Below are positions 62,591-64,000 of a stretch of DNA of 64,000 nt, one piece after another. The notes beneath the pieces are model-generated. The model did not search any database. It was not told where the DNA came from and saw only the letters and a program-made list of their open reading frames with translations. The stretch comes from Actinomyces trachealis (GTDB taxonomy: Bacteria > Actinomycetota > Actinomycetes > Actinomycetales > Actinomycetaceae). The translations under genes were made by a program, and so were the position numbers. Every line of letters starts with the position of its first letter. The first letter of the stretch is position 1. The DNA lies in assembly GCF_015711475.1 (NCBI RefSeq), contig NZ_CP065027.1, forward strand, positions 186,001-250,000. Direction: 5' to 3'.

Positions 62591-63868
62591 ATGACCATCC
62601 CGCCACATCCGACCAGCAGTGGACAGCCTGCCCACCGCTTCCCGCCCGTGGCCCCGGCAGCTTCGGGTGCGACGACGCAGCCGGATACGGAACGGACGAC
62701 CGTGCTTCCTAGCCGCGTCTCCTCAGGGCGCTCTGCGCAGCCTGCCGTGCCTTCGGCCCCGGTAGTGCCTACCGCGCCCGCCGTGCCTTCAGTGCCCGCT
62801 GCCTCCCCCCACCCCCAGTCCTCCGCACAGCACGGCGCCCCCCGGCTCTCGCGCAAGGACCTGAAGGACCCCAAGGGCAAGGACTCTGCCCCCACCCCGG
62901 AAGACCTGTCCCGGGCCAAAGATCTCCTGGGCCGAGTCACCAAAACCTTTGCCGAGCGCGTCGTAGGGCAGGACCAGTTGCGCATCGCGATGGTCTCCAC
63001 CCTCATCGCTGGCGGACACATCCTGCTGGAGTCCGTGCCCGGGCTGGCCAAGACCACCGCCGCCCAAACTCTCGCGGCCGCCGTCTCCGGTTCCTTCCAC
63101 CGCATCCAGTGCACCCCCGACCTGATGCCCAACGACATTATCGGCACCCAGATCCTCAACTACGCCTCCGGAGAGATGACCACCCAGCTGGGGCCGGTCC
63201 ACGCCAACCTGGTCCTCCTAGACGAGATCAACCGCTCCTCCGCCAAAACCCAGTCCGCCATGCTGGAGGCCATGCAGGAGCGCCAGACCTCCATCGGCGG
63301 CGTCGTCTACCCTCTGCCCAAGCCCTTCATGGTCCTGGCCACCCAGAACCCGATCGAGGAGGAAGGCACCTACATCCTGCCTGAGGCGCAGATGGACCGC
63401 TTCCTTATGAAAGAGGTCCTGACTTACCCCCGGCCCGCAGAGGAGGCCGTCGTCCTGGACCGCGTCTCCAAGGGCACCTTCAACACCCCTATCACCACCA
63501 CCCCCATCACCACGGAGGACGTGCTCTGGCTACAGGCCACGGTGGACCGCGTCTGGGTGGACCCGGTCATCAAGCAGTACATCGTGGCCCTGGTTAACAC
63601 CTCCCGCGGGGGCGGCCCCCGCCCAGTGCCCGGCATCGACCGGCACGTGCGCGTCGGCGCCTCCCCGCGTGGCGGCATCGCCCTGATGAAGGTGGCCCAG
63701 GCGATCGCCCTGCAGGCTGGCCGCACCTACGTCACCCCTGACGACATTGGCCTGCTGCGCCACTCCGTGCTGCGCCACCGCCTGGTCCGCACCTACGACG
63801 CCCTGGCCGACGACGTCGCCCCCGAGTCCATCATCGACGCGATCTTCGCGGCCGTCCCAACACCCTGA
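62591..63868 (+). CDS. MoxR family AAA+ ATPase
   Basis: A 425-residue chaperone-type ATPase. The first 95 residues are Pro/Ala-rich and disordered. The MoxR core has Walker [11 protein letters not shown] (about residue 146), the MoxR-specific [12 protein letters not shown], Walker [14 protein letters not shown] (about 210), sensor 1 [16 protein letters not shown], and sensor 2 in [10 protein letters not shown]. MoxR proteins work with DUF58 and von Willebrand factor A proteins to mature complexes. A DUF58-like gene follows 20 bases later, which supports this. The 164 bases before it (62427-62590) hold no gene. Confidence 0.92.
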   Translation: MTIPPHPTSSGQPAHRFPPVAPAASGATTQPDTERTTVLPSRVSSGRSAQPAVPSAPVVPTAPAVPSVPAASPHPQSSAQHGAPRLSRKDLKDPKGKDSAPTPEDLSRAKDLLGRVTKTFAERVVGQDQLRIAMVSTLIAGGHILLESVPGLAKTTAAQTLAAAVSGSFHRIQCTPDLMPNDIIGTQILNYASGEMTTQLGPVHANLVLLDEINRSSAKTQSAMLEAMQERQTSIGGVVYPLPKPFMVLATQNPIEEEGTYILPEAQMDRFLMKEVLTYPRPAEEAVVLDRVSKGTFNTPITTTPITTEDVLWLQATVDRVWVDPVIKQYIVALVNTSRGGGPRPVPGIDRHVRVGASPRGGIALMKVAQAIALQAGRTYVTPDDIGLLRHSVLRHRLVRTYDALADDVAPESIIDAIFAAVPTP

Positions 63869-63888
63869 GTTCAAGCAGACCCAGCCGC

Positions 63889-64000
63889 ATGAGCCCTGAA
63901 GTGCCTCCATTGCCGCACCCACGCGAGACGCCACCCCTGCCTGGTGAGCCCATCTCGCGTGGCTCCCGGCTGGCCCGGGCGCGTGGACGCCTGACCCTAC
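63889..64000 (+). CDS. DUF58 domain protein (partial, continues beyond window)
   Basis: An ATG 20 bases after the MoxR stop opens a frame to the window edge. Its first 37 residues are Pro/Arg-rich (SRGSRLARARGRLTL). DUF58 proteins are the usual partner after MoxR, and the RGRLTL phrase suits the start of their first membrane helix. Assignment rests mainly on context. Confidence 0.5.
   Translation, partial: MSPEVPPLPHPRETPPLPGEPISRGSRLARARGRLTL

Overview
The window is GC-rich (the coding strands strongly prefer G/C in third positions), has many GTG/TTG starts and leaderless-type promoters, and carries actinobacterial families: an MsiK/UgpC-type ATPase, a DUF4032 protein, an ispF-cysS-rlmB block, an EccC/EccD type VII secretion system (T7SS), and LytR_C, FHA and MoxR/DUF58 proteins. 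It is best read as a chromosomal segment of an Actinomycetaceae bacterium (Actinomyces or a close relative). This assignment comes from gene content, not from a database search.

Positions 1-34338 are mainly housekeeping. They hold a partial class I fructose-bisphosphate aldolase, ispF-cysS-rlmB, two unrecognised genes, DUF4032, the sugar-import ATPase, a membrane serine/threonine kinase, a DsbA-like thiol protein, tRNA-Thr(TGT), ung, a LytR_C protein, a GH15-like protein, a SprT-like protein, a candidate non-coding RNA ahead of cardiolipin synthase, and the large helicase hrpA. A decayed patch follows at 23073-23650, then an alpha/beta hydrolase. Next is a SAM riboswitch controlling metF-metE, then cutC. 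A two-gene ABC transporter preceded by a near-consensus DtxR/IdeR iron box and a cation diffusion facilitator complete this part.

Positions 34599-53110 are accessory in character. After a TRIC-type channel come two divergent transcription units of a T7SS. The leftward unit runs from 45034 to about 35850: FHA/RDD protein, DUF6177-like protein, small membrane protein, EccD, MinD-like ATPase, EccC, unknown protein. The rightward unit from 45255 encodes three WXG100-size proteins. These are followed by a 1043-residue WXG-fused protein with a Gly/His/Asp-rich linker and an unrecognised C-terminal domain, which looks like a polymorphic toxin. Its stop codon overlaps the start of a 378-residue candidate immunity gene. 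That gene is duplicated 2.4 kb downstream in a 1181-bp direct repeat. By eye the two copies differ at only eight bases, in three clusters, and all eight change the protein. Between and after the copies lie an unknown 300-residue gene, a frameshifted ankyrin-like fragment, and a diverged 50-bp remnant of the 300-residue gene's 3' end. This is the most unusual part of the window.

Positions 53216-64000 return to chromosomal genes: a VIT-family iron/manganese transporter with a possible iron box, an App1-type phosphatase, a GT87 mannosyltransferase-like protein, and an MFS transporter. A leucine-rich-variant membrane protein then stands divergent from a run of FHA, FHA/helix-turn-helix, DUF2993, MoxR ATPase and DUF58 genes. 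No CRISPR array, rRNA, intact insertion sequence or prophage was seen.
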